From assembly GCF_036245475.1 (NCBI RefSeq), contig NZ_BTPM01000002.1:868001-932000 (forward strand): 64,000 nt of DNA. Direction: 5' to 3'. The notes beneath the pieces were generated by a model that worked only from the letters and a program-made list of their open reading frames with translations, was not told the origin of the DNA and searched no databases. Position numbers and translations under genes: made by a program. The stretch's first letter is position 1; every line of letters starts with the position of its first letter. The DNA is from Vibrio sp. 10N. Its GTDB lineage: Bacteria; Pseudomonadota; Gammaproteobacteria; Enterobacterales; Vibrionaceae. Positions 42,827 to 52,206 of this stretch are shown piece by piece.

Positions 42827-44505
42827 TGTTGGTTCCCCTGCTCACGAAGTTGGATTTGGAATTTGTTTCGCAAAAAGTTTTTTGGGTCTGCTTCAACTTT
42901 GCGAAGCCACTTATCTGCAAGTTCCTGGCTTCCCAATATCTCGTTAGCGTTCAAGGTTTCTTTTAACATCAGCTCTGAGGCAGTATTTTCTTCAGCGCCG
43001 TCGGCCGTTCTCGGATTGTCTCCGAGCTCCATCGACTCTTCTGGTCCGTCAGTGGTACCCGATTGGCTTTCACTCACTCGATTAATCTCGTCTACCAATT
43101 CACTCATAGCTTGATAGTTTTGCTTTGCCACCACAGCGATACTCTCATCTTTGGTTTTCTCGATAAGATCTTTATAGAGATTTCGTGCTGCAAGATATTC
43201 TCGTTGTCTTGCCAAGGCGTTTCCTAAATAAAGAACCGCTCGTTCATCACCCTGTACCTGTAAAAACTGAGACTGCGCCGAGGCAAAATCGCGTCCATAG
43301 TAAAAAGCGATGCCCTTGTTCATTGGCTCCTGAAAATAATTGGCCGCTTTGATGAATTCCCCTAGGTTAAAGTACCACTGGCCTTGCTGCTCTGGTGTCA
43401 GCCATAAATCCATCCAAGTTTGAGTCGCACTGTCCCAAAAATCTTCGACGACCGATTTCGGCTCTGTGGTTTGCTCACTACTTGCTACTGCGGAAACTGT
43501 CTCTGCATGAGCTTGGTTTAGGAAAATATTTGGACTCATTAAAGTGGCAAGAATTGCCCATTGAACCAACCAACCTTTTCTAAACCACAGCAACGCCAAC
43601 ACCATCACTGGAAACACGAGGTAGTAACCCATGTCCCGCCACGGCATCGCCGACTCTCCCGAGATCTGCATATGACGCTCAACATCGGACGCAATCCTGT
43701 TGATGTCACTGTCATCCGTGGTCAATGCGTAATATCGGCCATCGGTGGCACTGGCCAGTTGCTTCAAACTGTCCCAGTCGGTCGCAGAACTACTATGAAT
43801 AGCATCATTTCCCACAGCTAACACCATCACCAGTTGGTTCGTGTCTTGAAAAGCATCTTGATAGAGTTTGATCCCTTCTTGAGAAATACCATCAGACACA
43901 ATCAAAATCGAAGCCGAAGGAAAGTTCTTCAACTGCGATTGAAGCTCAGGTATTGCCGATTGGACACTCTTTCCCTGCACTGGAATCACTTCAGGTGTGA
44001 TCGCATTGAGGAATGGTAAGAAGACTTGATTGTCTTGTGTCATCGGCATCGCTGTATGAGCACTACCACCGAAAACAATGAGCGACGTTTTACCGCCTTT
44101 TCTTGCTTCCAATAAGTCTCGAATCTTGAATTTTGCTCGCTCTAGACGTGACGGTGGTAGATCTGTCTGATCCATAGACGTGCTGACATCAAGCACAATG
44201 GCAAGCGCGCCTTGATCTTCGCCAAATGGCGAAGGTTCACGCTCCCATGTCGGTCCTGCGCAGATAACAATGGCAATGCCTAAAATAGCACTAAGCAACT
44301 TAAGAGGTAGCTGACTCTTCCAGCCCTGCTCTCCTATGATGAGTGCCTTTTGTAAATGCTCGGGGATCATCGTTTTCCAAGCAGCGGTTGTTTCACGGCG
44401 CCAGCGAAGTAGTAGCAATAGTCCCAACGGCACAAACGCGAATAGCCAGATCGGGCGCATAAAATGAAACTGAGAGAAGAACTGCTCAATAGCCAAACTG
44501 CTCAT
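42823..44505 (-). CDS. Membrane VWA-domain protein with C-terminal TPRs (BatB/BatC-like)
   Basis: 560 residues. Two N-terminal membrane helices, then a von Willebrand A domain with an intact metal site (LDVSTSMDQTD: Asp 106, Ser 108, Ser 110), two further helices (around 300-345), and TPR-like helices after residue ~370 (YFNLGEFIKAANYFQEPMNK, ARQREYLAARNLYKDL). The VWA and TPR parts correspond to separate BatB and BatC genes in some other bacteria. It overlaps both neighbours by four bases. Probably an envelope scaffold or adaptor for the MoxR ATPase. Confidence 0.85.
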   Translation of the reverse strand: MSSLAIEQFFSQFHFMRPIWLFAFVPLGLLLLLRWRRETTAAWKTMIPEHLQKALIIGEQGWKSQLPLKLLSAILGIAIVICAGPTWEREPSPFGEDQGALAIVLDVSTSMDQTDLPPSRLERAKFKIRDLLEARKGGKTSLIVFGGSAHTAMPMTQDNQVFLPFLNAITPEVIPVQGKSVQSAIPELQSQLKNFPSASILIVSDGISQEGIKLYQDAFQDTNQLVMVLAVGNDAIHSSSATDWDSLKQLASATDGRYYALTTDDSDINRIASDVERHMQISGESAMPWRDMGYYLVFPVMVLALLWFRKGWLVQWAILATLMSPNIFLNQAHAETVSAVASSEQTTEPKSVVEDFWDSATQTWMDLWLTPEQQGQWYFNLGEFIKAANYFQEPMNKGIAFYYGRDFASAQSQFLQVQGDERAVLYLGNALARQREYLAARNLYKDLIEKTKDESIAVVAKQNYQAMSELVDEINRVSESQSGTTDGPEESMELGDNPRTADGAEENTASELMLKETLNANEILGSQELADKWLRKVEADPKNFLRNKFQIQLREQGNQQ

Positions 44506-45542
44506 GACTCTCTCTCCTGCTGTTTAGTTTCTGCATTTTGATTTGCTGTGAACAATGAACGACGTATCGTTGCCGCTGAAAATGCGATTAAATACAGTAC
44601 AACGACGATCATCATCAGGTATTGGTGAACGGTTTGTTTCGGTCGATACTGTGTGCTTTCATACAACTTCGGCTCCAACTCTCCAATGGCTCGATAGGCT
44701 TGTTGCAAAGCCTCTTGGTCCATCGACTGAAATGCTTGACCACCTGATGAATTAGCAATGTTTTCGATGGTCTGCATGTCCAGTGCCTGCTCACCAACGG
44801 TTTCTGGATCACCCATTGCAATAACGTGAATCCGTACCTGTTTCGCTGCCGCTACCGTTGCAGCATCTTTGGGCTCAACAAAGCTTCCTGTGTCATTACC
44901 GTCGGTTAACACGATCACGACTTTTTCGCGTTCAGCTTCCCCCTGTGATTGCTCGAACACCTTAATCGCGAGGCCAATCGCATCCCCCAGATGAGTACTT
45001 TGCCCTGCCATCGCCACTTCGGTTTGATTCAATAGCGCAAGCCAAACATCGTGATCTGCGGTAAATGGGGTTTGCAAATAGGCGGCATCACCAAAAAGAA
45101 TCAGACCAAGACGGTCTCCATCACGTGTTGCGACAAAATCCGTCAGTACACCTTTTACTGCGTCAAGTCTGGAAGTAGCTTGTCCATCCGGTGATAGAAA
45201 GTCCATTTCCGACATCGAACCAGAGAGGTCGACGGCAACCATCACATCACGGCCAAGCTTCTCACGAGTTTGAGGCTCACCTAACACGGTTGGCTTGGTC
45301 ATTGCGAAGACTAATAAGATCCACGAGACAACCAAAATAGCCCGTTGCCACCACGACGGATTTAGCTGACTTGCGCCCTGCTCAGGCTCTTCCCCAAGAA
45401 TATCTAGTAGACTGCGGAAAAAAGGTACCTTAATAGCGCTCTGCTTCGTTTTGTATGCAGGCACCAATCGATACACTAAGATCGGCAGTGGTAATAGCAG
45501 CAGCCATAAAGGATGGGTTAAAGAAAGACTGTCCCAACTCAT
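44502..45542 (-). CDS. Membrane VWA-domain protein (BatA-like)
   Basis: 346 residues from the ATG at 45542, with GGGAGAG upstream and a four-base overlap with the DUF4381 gene; the longer frame lies inside that gene. Helices near residues 12-30, 67-85 and the C-terminus flank a VWA domain with an intact metal site (VDLSGSMSEMDF, Asp 105, Ser 107, Ser 109) and the later VVIVLTDGNDTGS. Paired with the VWA/TPR protein downstream. Similar pairs occur in MoxR-type clusters across many phyla. Confidence 0.88.
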   Translation of the reverse strand: MSWDSLSLTHPLWLLLLPLPILVYRLVPAYKTKQSAIKVPFFRSLLDILGEEPEQGASQLNPSWWQRAILVVSWILLVFAMTKPTVLGEPQTREKLGRDVMVAVDLSGSMSEMDFLSPDGQATSRLDAVKGVLTDFVATRDGDRLGLILFGDAAYLQTPFTADHDVWLALLNQTEVAMAGQSTHLGDAIGLAIKVFEQSQGEAEREKVVIVLTDGNDTGSFVEPKDAATVAAAKQVRIHVIAMGDPETVGEQALDMQTIENIANSSGGQAFQSMDQEALQQAYRAIGELEPKLYESTQYRPKQTVHQYLMMIVVVLYLIAFSAATIRRSLFTANQNAETKQQERES

Positions 45543-46117
45543 GACGTCTCTCCCACCACGCCAGAGATAGCACGCTTTGTTTTGTTCAGAGCTCGCAAAA
45601 TCGTGGCGCTCAATGACCAATGTTGCTTAAGCCATGTTGGTGTCGTATGTGTATCAACCCAAAGCCAAACCATGCTATAAACCTGCTCGGCTTCTTGGTC
45701 AGTTAACACGACAGATCGAGTGACCAGCGTTTTCAGCCACTTCTCGCCTAAATCTAGGTCTAGTTCGCTCGACAGATTTGCGTCTGATGTTTGACTCAAC
45801 GTCGATAGCCAAGCTCGGTTAAATTGCTGTGGCTGGCTTGGATACAGATAGTGAAAGGTGCTTTTTAGCACGTCGTAGCAAACCAATGGCATTTCATCGG
45901 TGTTGCGATGCATTTCCAATACCTGCTTTGCTTCTTTTCGATAACGCTGCATCTGCTTGTTACAATACGCGAGCGCAAATTTGTAAATGATGAAAGCAAC
46001 AATCAACAAGGCCAATACCTGCCAACCCAAAGTTTGAGGAAACCAAGAGATAGCATCAGGATTAGGGACTTCTGACATATTGCGAAGAATATAGGAACTC
46101 GGGGCAGCTTGGGTCAT
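45539..46117 (-). CDS. DUF4381 membrane protein
   Basis: 192 residues with one membrane helix near the N-terminus (WQVLALLIVAFIIYKFALAY), preceded by a conserved ISWFPQTLGW stretch and followed by a cytoplasmic or periplasmic helical domain rich in Trp. DUF4381 genes are characteristic of MoxR-DUF58-VWA operons. It overlaps DUF58 upstream and BatA downstream by four bases each. Function unknown. Confidence 0.82.
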   Translation of the reverse strand: MTQAAPSSYILRNMSEVPNPDAISWFPQTLGWQVLALLIVAFIIYKFALAYCNKQMQRYRKEAKQVLEMHRNTDEMPLVCYDVLKSTFHYLYPSQPQQFNRAWLSTLSQTSDANLSSELDLDLGEKWLKTLVTRSVVLTDQEAEQVYSMVWLWVDTHTTPTWLKQHWSLSATILRALNKTKRAISGVVGETS

Positions 46118-47073
46118 AATGCAAACCCTCCGACGGCTCGTTTGAAGGCATCAATATGTTGGCCATCCGTGGATAGCTCTATCACAGGCAATCGCTTCAT
46201 AGCCATTAATTGCCCAAGCTTTTCCAGACGATGATGAGCGTGAGCTTTTAAACCTTGGTTCGCTTTGTCCAATTTAGTTTTTTCCGTCACGCTCAGCTGA
46301 TACTTTCCGTCTCCAAACACCAACGAAGCAGAATCTAAAATATCAGTCGGTAACGCAGCTTCCAATGGGTCAGAAATCACCACACTCAAAATATCATTGT
46401 GCTGCTGAAGGTACTTGAGCCTATCCAAATCAAACTCCGTCGCACCTGACCAGTCACTGATAAACAAGATGGTGGCATTCTTGAGCCCCAAGTTTCCGAG
46501 CATTCGAATGGTAGAAGAAAAGCTAGCACGCTCGCTATCCTCGCTAGAGATATCTAACGCATGGTTCGCGTCATTTAGTCGCTTTAACGCATGTAACAGG
46601 TGATTTTGAGAGCGTTGTGGTTTTAGATATTCAATCTGATTCGATCGGCTAATAATAAAGCCGACCCGATCGTTATCTTTCAAAATGCGCCACGCCGATA
46701 GTGCGGCGATCTCACTAGCAACCACTGATTTCATGGTATCAATGGAAGAAAAGTACATCCCGCTGCGCTGATCAACACAGAGAATAAAGTTGCGGTCTTT
46801 CTCCTCAGTGTAAGTGCGAACATGGGGTTTGCCTGTACGCATGGTGACTCTCCAATCGAGATTGCGAATATCATCGCCCATTTGATAGTGACGAAGCTCC
46901 TCAAAGTTGAGGCCGCGCCCGCGAAAAAGCGAGCCATGTCGGCCAGACATTCGCGATTGAGCAACTAAATGTGGCAGCAGCGAAAACGATTGAACCTGTG
47001 ATTGCAGCTTCACCAAGCGCTCATACGAGGTGTGGATTCGATGATCGTGATTATTGGCGTGTTTAGAAGCCAT
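46114..47073 (-). CDS. DUF58 domain protein
   Basis: 319 residues with the DUF58 core GRGLNFEELRHYQMGDDIRN and LDWRVTMRTGKPHVRTYTEE, then a VWA-like fold. The metal-site Asp region reads CVDQRSGMYF, so the full DXSXS pattern of active VWA proteins is not kept. No membrane helix is seen, so it is probably a soluble partner of the ATPase. Second cytoplasmic component after moxR in the operon. Confidence 0.88.
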   Translation of the reverse strand: MASKHANNHDHRIHTSYERLVKLQSQVQSFSLLPHLVAQSRMSGRHGSLFRGRGLNFEELRHYQMGDDIRNLDWRVTMRTGKPHVRTYTEEKDRNFILCVDQRSGMYFSSIDTMKSVVASEIAALSAWRILKDNDRVGFIISRSNQIEYLKPQRSQNHLLHALKRLNDANHALDISSEDSERASFSSTIRMLGNLGLKNATILFISDWSGATEFDLDRLKYLQQHNDILSVVISDPLEAALPTDILDSASLVFGDGKYQLSVTEKTKLDKANQGLKAHAHHRLEKLGQLMAMKRLPVIELSTDGQHIDAFKRAVGGFAL

Positions 47074-47091
47074 AAAAGTACCTCTAGCAAC

Positions 47092-48090
47092 TTAGCCAAC
47101 AGCCACAACATCAAGCAAGTGATTAACTACATCTTGCTGCGTCACTTGTTCTGCTAATGCGTTGTAAGACAGAGCAACTCTATGGCCAAGTACCATATTG
47201 GCAACCGCTCTTACATCATCAGGTTCGACATAATTGCGACCCTGTAACCAAGCATAGGCTCGGCTGCACTTATCTAGAGCAATAGAAGCGCGCGGCGATG
47301 AGCCAACAAGGATCCAATCTGCGAGTGAGGACTCTGGGTAGCGCTCGGGCTGTCTTGTCGCCATAACAAGGTTAACAATATAGTTTTCAACCAGTTCTGA
47401 AACTTCGATATCTGGCATTTCACACCTCGCGGCAAACACGGAATCGGTTGAGATGGTCACTGACTCCGATTCATCCACTTGCTTCGAGCTGTTAACTCCA
47501 CCTGCTGCGCGCTCCTCATTTCGTACCAAACGAATGATATCGCGCTCAGCGTCATCTTCTGGGTAATCCACCGTAACTTTCATGATGAAGCGATCCATCT
47601 GCGCCTCTGGCAGTGGGTAAGTACCCTCTTGTTCAATCGGGTTTTGCGTTGCCAGCACCATAAACAGCTCTGGCAATTTATGGCTATCGCCACCCACTGT
47701 AACTGTACCTTCCGCCATAGCCTCAAGGAGTGCTGCTTGTACTTTTGCAGGGGCACGGTTGATTTCATCGGCTAGAACGATGCTATTGAAGATAGGGCCA
47801 GCTTGAAAGTGAAGCTGAGGTTTGCCATCGACGTCTTGGTAAATTTCTGTGCCCGTAACATCGGAAGGCAATAGGTCTGGTGTGAACTGAATGCGCCCAA
47901 AACTGGTACTTAGACGCTCGGCCAAGGACTTAATGGAACGCGTTTTTGCTGTACCAGGCAAACCTTCTAACAGTATATGACCATTGGTGATCAACCCAAC
48001 TACCAGCGCTGTCACCACATGTTGTTGGCCTATTACCGACTTCCCCACTTCTGTGATTAGGCGGTTGAGTTCTGTTTGTGCTTGATTCAT
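47092..48090 (-). CDS. MoxR-family AAA+ ATPase
   Basis: 332 residues from the ATG at 48090 (MNQAQTELNRL), with AAGGTG eight bases upstream; the frame extends 20 codons further without a better site. Walker A LEGLPGTAKTRS, Walker B IVLADEINRAPAKVQ, sensor ATQNPIEQEGTYPLPEAQMD. MoxR ATPases act as chaperones that load cofactors or metals or assemble complexes together with VWA proteins. It drives the MoxR-DUF58-DUF4381-VWA-VWA/TPR-BatD operon. A hairpin separates it from the octaheme gene 114 bases upstream. Confidence 0.92.
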   Translation of the reverse strand: MNQAQTELNRLITEVGKSVIGQQHVVTALVVGLITNGHILLEGLPGTAKTRSIKSLAERLSTSFGRIQFTPDLLPSDVTGTEIYQDVDGKPQLHFQAGPIFNSIVLADEINRAPAKVQAALLEAMAEGTVTVGGDSHKLPELFMVLATQNPIEQEGTYPLPEAQMDRFIMKVTVDYPEDDAERDIIRLVRNEERAAGGVNSSKQVDESESVTISTDSVFAARCEMPDIEVSELVENYIVNLVMATRQPERYPESSLADWILVGSSPRASIALDKCSRAYAWLQGRNYVEPDDVRAVANMVLGHRVALSYNALAEQVTQQDVVNHLLDVVAVG

Positions 48091-48158
48091 TGGTTCACAC
48101 CTTTGCTTGCTCGTCTTGGTTGTATGAATAGACCTCAATGTTGCACTCAATTCTAGCG

Positions 48159-48191
48159 ATTCACTCTATAACTTTTGGTTATAGAGTGAAT
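48159..48191. other. 14-bp hairpin between the octaheme gene and moxR
   Basis: Perfect ATTCACTCTATAAC/GTTATAGAGTGAAT arms around a 5-base loop, 12 bases past the stop of the octaheme gene. There is no T run on the transcribed strand, so it is not a clear intrinsic terminator; it may stabilise or process the message between the two genes. Confidence 0.5.
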
Positions 48192-48203
48192 GCTATATCG
48201 CTG

Positions 48204-50480
48204 CTAATAGCGTGATTTTAGCTGCTGTATAACTTCTGGTGGTGCAAGTGTAGACAGTTGACTCAAGCATTGCGAAGCCCCTTGATGCTTGTACTTGAGC
48301 ATAAGGTCACACAGAGAAAACAGATGTTCTGGGTTTCGACTTAACTGATAAGCTTTGTCTAACGCATCAACGGCTGTATTCACGTTCACAGTTTCCATTG
48401 ATAGCCCATAAACAAACCAGTATTGAGGGTTCGTTGCTTCTAGCTCGGTCGTCCTTGCCAGTAACTGACTGGCGGAGGCTTTATCGCCCTTCCTTAGTTT
48501 TGTTAGCGCCGCACTGTAGTGAATGGCAGCAGACTTTGGTTGGTTTTTCATACCCAGCGCGAGTGTTTTCTCAGCTGACGCTTCATCTCCTTGAGTTCGA
48601 TAAAGATCAGCAAGATTGATGTAACTGTTCTCGAAATACGGCTCAATCGCGATCGCGCCTTGGTACTCTGTGATCGCCTGTTGTGCTTTCCCTTGAGCCG
48701 CGTAAAGATTGCCCAGATTGGTTCGGCCAAACCCTCGGTCTGCGTTGTATTGTTGAATATTAATATAGTCCTGCAGCGGGTCCTTGAGCTGTTCTTTTTG
48801 CAGTGGATTTAGCTCCCGCCAGTATTGAGCTAGAGCACCCGCCGCTTCAGCTCGAACGGCTAATACCTCGTCGGTAAGTAACGGTGAAATAATCTGCCAA
48901 CGCTGATGCGCCGGATAGGGTGCGCTTCCTTGAATAGCGCCAATTCTAATCATCGCTTGGTCGTTTTTTACCGCTCGTCCAAGCGCTATTAAACTGTTTT
49001 GACCTTGAAAACCTGCCATTCTTTGTAGTGCCGAGGCTCGGACAATAGGTAGCTGATTGATGTCTTGTGCTATGTAAGACAAGGCATCCGCCGCCGCAGG
49101 ATGTCCTATATCGGCGGCGTAAAAAGCAATACCGTAATGCTGACTGTTCTGGTAGCTCGAGTCTGGAAACCATTGAGACAACGCCTTGCTCGCCCATTCT
49201 GCGTCTTTGTCTTCATGACAAGAGGTACAGACGTTTGGCGTGCCAATATGTTTGCTCATGTCTGGTCTTGGTACATGCCAGCTGTGGTCTCTCCTTGGAT
49301 CCACTTCCATATAAGTGGTCTCTGGCATATGGCAGGTTGTACACTGACTCGCTTTAGAACCAGCTTGGTGAAATGTGTGGTTCTGAGGTGTATATTCGGA
49401 CGCGATATGACACTGGGCGCACACTGCTTCTTCGGGAATGTTCAGCTTTGCCGAGTGTGGGTCGTGACAATTGGTACAAGTGACGCCTTTTTGCGCCATT
49501 TTCGATTGTTCAAATGAGCCAAACACATAGACTTCATCATAAATTTGGCCGTCAGAATGATATAACTCAGGGGTTAAATTGGCTATGAGGTACCTATCAA
49601 ACACATCCCCTTGTACATGATCATACTGTTCCGAAATTTGAACTCGTCGGCTATGGCACTGAGCACATACTTTTACTTGTTGTGTAGGGTTTATTGACTG
49701 AGGTTGAAGCGTAGAGTGCCCCTCTTGATAGACCCACTTGGACACGGCTTTGGTTAAATCACGATCAAAGCCATAGTGGTTCGTAGGCGAAAAACCAGCC
49801 GGATTTTCCTGCTTAGACACCATCACGTGTATGCTGGCGGGACCATGGCAAGCTTCACAACCTACCGTTATTTCTGACCATTGGGTGGTGTAACGATTGG
49901 TCGCTTTATCGTAGTTTTTCTCAAGGTTGGTCGAGTGGCAATCCGCACACATAAAGTTCCAGTTCTGCCCGGTATTGGTCCAATAAAACTCGTCGTTGGT
50001 TGTCGTGTCGGGATAGAGGTGGTACCAACGTTGGCCACCCTGTGACTTGTCTCTGGCGTCCCAGGTAAAAGGAATAAGCTGCACTCGACCGTCTTCAAAC
50101 TCAACCATATACTGTTGCAAAGGATAGTGACCAAAGGTATACCGAATCTGATAATCATGAAATTGACCATCTGGCCCCTCTATATTGACCCAGTATTGCT
50201 CACCCTTTTTGAAAAAACGGTTTTCCTTTCCATTGAACTCAAAGCTGACATTATCAAAATCGCCCAATACGCTCTCAGACGTCGCATGATCCATTGCTCG
50301 CTCGTGGTCTGAGTCTTTCCATTTTGTCACTTCATCCTGATGACACCTAACACATACTTGACTGCCTACATAGTCCGCTTGAAGATGATTGGCTGCCGAC
50401 AATTCTGAATCCTTGCCGTATGAACTCACGCTTGCCAGCAATATGACCAATGTGCCCAATACTCGAAACACTACCCCCAT
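48204..50480 (-). CDS. Octaheme c-type cytochrome with HEAT/TPR C-terminus
   Basis: 758 residues, signal peptide cleaved near SSYGK. Eight CXXCH heme sites begin at residues 43, 178, 208, 272, 335, 354, 380 and 418 (CVRCH, CADCH, CEACH, CAQCH, CTNCH, CAQCH, CTTCH, CTSCH), so this is a periplasmic multiheme protein of the cytochrome c554/c3-like superfamily. From about residue 455 it turns into HEAT-like and then TPR repeats, which match the heme-free protein at 7428. Eight hemes plus a protein-binding module suggest an electron-transfer protein docked to a partner. Upstream of the MoxR operon on the same strand; possibly co-regulated. AGGA lies seven bases before the ATG. Confidence 0.9.
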   Translation of the reverse strand: MGVVFRVLGTLVILLASVSSYGKDSELSAANHLQADYVGSQVCVRCHQDEVTKWKDSDHERAMDHATSESVLGDFDNVSFEFNGKENRFFKKGEQYWVNIEGPDGQFHDYQIRYTFGHYPLQQYMVEFEDGRVQLIPFTWDARDKSQGGQRWYHLYPDTTTNDEFYWTNTGQNWNFMCADCHSTNLEKNYDKATNRYTTQWSEITVGCEACHGPASIHVMVSKQENPAGFSPTNHYGFDRDLTKAVSKWVYQEGHSTLQPQSINPTQQVKVCAQCHSRRVQISEQYDHVQGDVFDRYLIANLTPELYHSDGQIYDEVYVFGSFEQSKMAQKGVTCTNCHDPHSAKLNIPEEAVCAQCHIASEYTPQNHTFHQAGSKASQCTTCHMPETTYMEVDPRRDHSWHVPRPDMSKHIGTPNVCTSCHEDKDAEWASKALSQWFPDSSYQNSQHYGIAFYAADIGHPAAADALSYIAQDINQLPIVRASALQRMAGFQGQNSLIALGRAVKNDQAMIRIGAIQGSAPYPAHQRWQIISPLLTDEVLAVRAEAAGALAQYWRELNPLQKEQLKDPLQDYINIQQYNADRGFGRTNLGNLYAAQGKAQQAITEYQGAIAIEPYFENSYINLADLYRTQGDEASAEKTLALGMKNQPKSAAIHYSAALTKLRKGDKASASQLLARTTELEATNPQYWFVYGLSMETVNVNTAVDALDKAYQLSRNPEHLFSLCDLMLKYKHQGASQCLSQLSTLAPPEVIQQLKSRY

Positions 50481-50507
50481 ACGACATTCCTTTGCTTGAC
50501 TGCAAGT

Positions 50508-50532
50508 TATTGTTATTTCAATAATAACAATA
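50508..50532. promoter_or_regulatory. Inverted repeat upstream of the octaheme gene
   Basis: 10-bp arms TATTGTTATT and AATAACAATA around a 5-base loop, 28-52 bases upstream of the octaheme ATG. The position fits an operator over its promoter. It does not match an FNR box. Confidence 0.4.
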
Positions 50533-50588
50533 GTCTAGAATGCTCCACGAGCAAGGTTATCTCCTTAGTTCGCTTTGTTTATACAAAA

Positions 50589-50613
50589 AAAGAGAGGCCT
50601 AAGGCCTCTCTTC
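50589..50613. repeat. 25-bp direct repeat, left copy (target duplication and terminator)
   Basis: Identical to 52207-52231. It contains a palindrome (AGAGAGGCCT and its complement) preceded by a run of A, which on the minus strand is a hairpin followed by T residues: the terminator of the cobW-like gene. This copy keeps the T run; the right copy does not. Confidence 0.8.
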
Positions 50614-50689
50614 CAGACTGCTGACAAAGGTCTAGCTTTCAAGCTAGACCTTTGATCTAATAGGAGTATCGAAATATGGATACTCCGAT

Positions 50690-52126
50690 ATGCTTCAAAA
50701 ACCTTCTCCTCAGCAATACGAACTCGAAATGGTAACCATGGAACAGCTCGTTCCACAGAATCATCTCGTTCGTAAAATTGATAATGCCATCGACTTCGAG
50801 TTCATCAGAGACGAAGTGGCACATCTATACTGCAAAGATAATGGCCGCCCACCCGTAGACCCTGTGCGTTTATTCAAAATCATTCTGCTTGGCTACCTAT
50901 TCGGCATCAAAAGTGAGCGCCAACTGGTCAAAGAAATTGAAGTGAACGTCGCTTATCGTTGGTTCTTACGAATGTCACTGACCGAAAAAGTTATCCATGC
51001 TTCGACGTTAAGCCAGAACCGAATTCGACGCTTCAATGGTACTGACGTCTTTGAGCGCATCTTCAACAACATAGTGCTTCAAGCGATGGAGAAAGGCTTA
51101 GTCGCAGGACAGGAGCTCTTCACTGACAGTACACACCTTAAAGCCAATGCTAACAAGAACAAGCACATGAATCGTCTGCGTCCAGTTAGTGCAGGCGCTT
51201 ATCTTGATATGCTGAATGAAGATGTGGCTGCAGACCGAGAATCTGAAGGTAAAAATCCATTCAAAGAGACGCCACCAAAGACAGACGTCAAAAACACTAA
51301 AGTCAGCACCACCGACCCTGAAAGTGGCTTTATGACACGAGACAATAAGCCTCAAGGCTTCTTCTATCTTGACCACCGAACCGTGGATGGTAAGCACGGT
51401 ATCATCGTAGACACATACGCAACACCGGGGAATGTGAATGACTCACAGCCCTATATCCGTCGTCTCGATCACACACTAGAGCAGTTCAACCTCAATCCTA
51501 TCGCAGTTGGTATCGATGCAGGTTACTTCACTGCGCCTGTTGCTGAATCACTCGAGCGCCGCAGTATATTAGGTGTGTTCGGGTATCGCCGCCCATCAAG
51601 AACTAAGAACAAATTTAAGAAGAAAGACTTCAAATACCAAAAAGAGACCGATACCTATCGCTGTCCAGAAGGGCAAGAACTTATCTATAAAACCACAACA
51701 CGCGCAGGCTATCGCTCATACGCTTCAGACCCGAAACAATGTGCGTTTTGCCCCGTTCGGGACGACTGTACTAAGAGTGAAAATATGCAGAAGGTCATAA
51801 CGCGTCACCTTTATAGTGAGACGGTGGAGCGAGCCAATCAAATGCGACTCTCTAGCTACGGAAAGAAGACGTATCGGAGGCGAAGTGAAACAGTAGAACG
51901 AAGCTTCGCCGATGCAAAACAACACCATGGCCACCGTTACGCGCGCTACCGCGGTCTCGCAAAAGTGCAAATGCAATGTTGGTTAGCCGCTGCCGCTCAA
52001 AACATCAAGAAGATAGCGTTGGTGGTGAGCTATCTGCGAAAAATGGGCCTAAATAAGGCAGAAATAAGTCAAATACTAGCCTCTGTATGCCGATTTAAGC
52101 CTTACTCACTTCAGAACGCTATCTAA
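50690..52126 (+). CDS. IS1182-family transposase
   Basis: 478 residues, intact. DDE transposase of the IS1182 group: N-terminal MEQLVPQNHLVRKID, then the catalytic Asp in FTDSTHLKANANKNK, the second in VGIDAGYFTAPV, and the late Glu in SETVERSFADAKQHHGH. A cysteine-containing segment (CPEGQEL, CAFCPVRDDC) lies before the last block. No frameshift or stop, so the element may still be active. GGAG is present about 25 bases before the ATG, and no nearer site is evident. Confidence 0.93.
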   Translation: MLQKPSPQQYELEMVTMEQLVPQNHLVRKIDNAIDFEFIRDEVAHLYCKDNGRPPVDPVRLFKIILLGYLFGIKSERQLVKEIEVNVAYRWFLRMSLTEKVIHASTLSQNRIRRFNGTDVFERIFNNIVLQAMEKGLVAGQELFTDSTHLKANANKNKHMNRLRPVSAGAYLDMLNEDVAADRESEGKNPFKETPPKTDVKNTKVSTTDPESGFMTRDNKPQGFFYLDHRTVDGKHGIIVDTYATPGNVNDSQPYIRRLDHTLEQFNLNPIAVGIDAGYFTAPVAESLERRSILGVFGYRRPSRTKNKFKKKDFKYQKETDTYRCPEGQELIYKTTTRAGYRSYASDPKQCAFCPVRDDCTKSENMQKVITRHLYSETVERANQMRLSSYGKKTYRRRSETVERSFADAKQHHGHRYARYRGLAKVQMQCWLAAAAQNIKKIALVVSYLRKMGLNKAEISQILASVCRFKPYSLQNAI

Positions 52127-52169
52127 CAAAAAATATCGCGATCGCGGCCTACGGCCGCTCCGAAAAAAG

Positions 52170-52193
52170 AACCCCGCTTGAAAAAGCGGGGTT
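52170..52193 (+). terminator. Hairpin near the right end of the insertion sequence
   Basis: AACCCCGCTT and AAGCGGGGTT arms around GAAA, followed by TCG; on the minus strand the hairpin is followed by CTTTTTTCGG. It lies 44 bases past the transposase stop. Confidence 0.6.
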
Positions 52194-52206
52194 CGTCAGC
52201 AATCTG

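Larger units (their letters stand above)
50614..52206 (+). mobile_element. IS1182-family insertion sequence
   Basis: 1593 bp. Terminal inverted repeats CAGACTGCTGAC (left) and CAGATTGCTGAC (right end, read inward) agree at 11 of 12 bases. It is flanked by 25-bp direct repeats. Just inside the left end is a hairpin with 13-bp arms (50626-50653) and just inside the right end another with CCCCGC/GCGGGG arms (52170-52193); both look like insulators or terminators that keep outside transcription out. One transposase gene fills the rest. Long target duplications are known in this family. Confidence 0.88.
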
